Made by a program: the position numbers and the translations under genes. Below are positions 54,895-55,248 of a stretch of 55,248 nt of DNA, piece after piece. Every line of letters begins with the position of its first letter. Position 1 is the stretch's first letter. Source of the stretch: Clostridia bacterium (lineage in GTDB: Bacteria; Bacillota; Clostridia; TANB77; CAG-508); contig JAAWJM010000010.1 of the NCBI GenBank assembly GCA_022796855.1, positions 1 to 55,248 on the forward strand. The letters run 5' to 3'. The notes under the pieces were generated by a model, which saw only the letters and a program-made list of their open reading frames with translations, did not search any database and was not told the DNA's origin.

Positions 54895-55248
54895 ATGAAT
54901 AAAAAAGGAAATGTATGGGTCGATGCCCACATCGACCCGAAAAAAAGAAACAAAAATGTAGGGGCAGGCCTTGTGTCTGCCCGGAAACGGTATTACACTA
55001 GTGGCTTTGGTTATTACCATTATTGTACTATTAATCCTAGCAGGAATTACCATTAACCTAACCGTAGGACAAAGAGGAATTTTAACAAGAGCCCAAGAAG
55101 CAGGAAGAAACTACCAAGAGGCTGCGAAAAAAGAAGACGAAGATTTAGAAAAATTTTTAGGAGAAGCAGATAATATCATAGCGGGAATAAATACACCTAC
55201 TACACCAAGTGGAGATAACTATACAATGGTAGATGGAGTACCAGTACC
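54895..55248 (+). CDS. Type IV pilin-like protein with inserted repeat and CGGA site (3' end outside window)
   Basis: ATG 54895 follows AGAGAGGAGAAC and opens MNKKGN. A 76-base repeat element then interrupts the gene (54912-54987), after which comes GNGITLVALVITIIVLLILAG, the class III/IV signal of Clostridia pilin-like proteins (hydrophobic helix), then LTVGQRGILTRAQEAGRNYQEA and a soluble domain running off the window. The insertion is 76 bases (3n+1), so it shifts the frame; the in-frame CGGA at 54982-54985, read as Gly, restores it and gives one open protein. The tract before the helix would be an unusual, long pre-sequence. Without recoding the gene is broken. Confidence 0.7.
54912..54987. 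mobile_element. 76-base family B repeat inserted in the pilin gene
   Basis: Starts TGTATGGGTCGATGCCC, contains a second half TGTAGGGGCAGGCC...GTCTGCCC, and is flanked by GGAAA on both sides (54907-54911 and 54983-54987), consistent with a 5-base target duplication. Splicing it out gives ATG AAT AAA AAA GGA AAC GGT ATT ACA, an ordinary pilin start. The parts match the intergenic copies at 17258, 20321 and 40047, so this is a MITE-like mobile repeat. Confidence 0.7.
54982..54985 (+). other. CGGA +1 recoding site 12 (pilin-like gene)
   Basis: Context TCT GCC C GGA AAC GGT ATT. It lies at the repeat/gene junction and compensates the 76-base insertion. Confidence 0.7.

Noticed and set aside
11253..54985. 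All frameshifts as long-read indel errors
   Set aside because: Indel errors concentrate in homopolymers and ignore reading phase; here every event is an added C before an in-phase GGA and long A-runs in these genes are undisturbed. Raw reads would settle it.

Overview
The window is about 55 kb of AT-rich DNA from a spore-forming, Gram-positive anaerobe-like bacterium, most likely an uncultured member of the Clostridia (Bacillota). The reasons are the spoIIA operon (spoIIAA-spoIIAB-sigF), spoIID-spoIIQ, dipicolinate synthase A, an H-type small acid-soluble spore protein, a T-box in front of pheST, a dimeric-type glycyl-tRNA synthetase, strong AGGAGG ribosome sites and strong A/T bias at third codon positions.

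Layout. 1-10.5 kb: surface proteins (a giant MBG/Ig-like repeat protein, a membrane-anchored copy of its C-terminal module, and a cohesin protein next to a dockerin/Ig-like protein). 10.6-15.1 kb: a small unknown protein, an ABC exporter (ATPase plus FtsX-type permease) and an M23 peptidase. 15.2-20.3 kb: tmRNA, a glycosyltransferase, a YlbF-family protein, secG and RNase R. 20.4-25.7 kb: a flavin reductase-like protein, a compositionally odd secreted protein with a tiny membrane peptide, then the forespore genes spoIIAA-spoIIAB-sigF and spoIID-spoIIQ. 25.8-29.1 kb: an HD phosphohydrolase, compact SecD and SecF, and a hendecad coiled-coil protein. 29.2-34.8 kb: a complete type II-C CRISPR-Cas locus (tracrRNA, cas9, cas1, cas2, 13-repeat array). 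34.9-47 kb: glyS, sspH, an MFS transporter, a TGS-type nucleoside kinase, an RNHCP protein, a U32 peptidase, a HAD phosphatase, a TPR membrane protein, dpaA and uppP. 47.3-55.2 kb: a probable 6S RNA, a RelE-type toxin-antitoxin pair, T-box-HAD-pheS-pheT, a type III ToxIN system, murI and the start of a pilin-like gene.

The outstanding signal is translational. Eleven genes appear broken by +1 frameshifts, 13 sites in all, and every site is the same event: an in-frame CGG codon followed by A, where skipping the C (reading GGA as glycine) restores a normal, conserved protein. Affected genes include sigF, spoIID, rnr, cas1, a RelE-like toxin, an ABC ATPase inside its Walker A motif, its permease, an M23 peptidase (twice), a U32 peptidase, a TPR protein and a pilin. 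The glycine restored is often the conserved one of its family. The three in-frame CGG codons followed by C or G are read normally as arginine. Base-calling errors would not know the reading frame, so I infer that this organism decodes the quadruplet CGGA as glycine, or performs efficient +1 frameshifting at CGG-A. I annotate these genes as intact coding sequences with recoding sites. I see one in-frame CGGA (in a small odd gene near 47.68 kb) where the unshifted reading looks at least as good.

Several families of short GC-rich palindromic repeats are scattered between genes. Copies supply the stop codons of rnr and of the U32 peptidase, and one is inserted in the 5' end of the pilin gene, where a CGGA site restores the reading frame.
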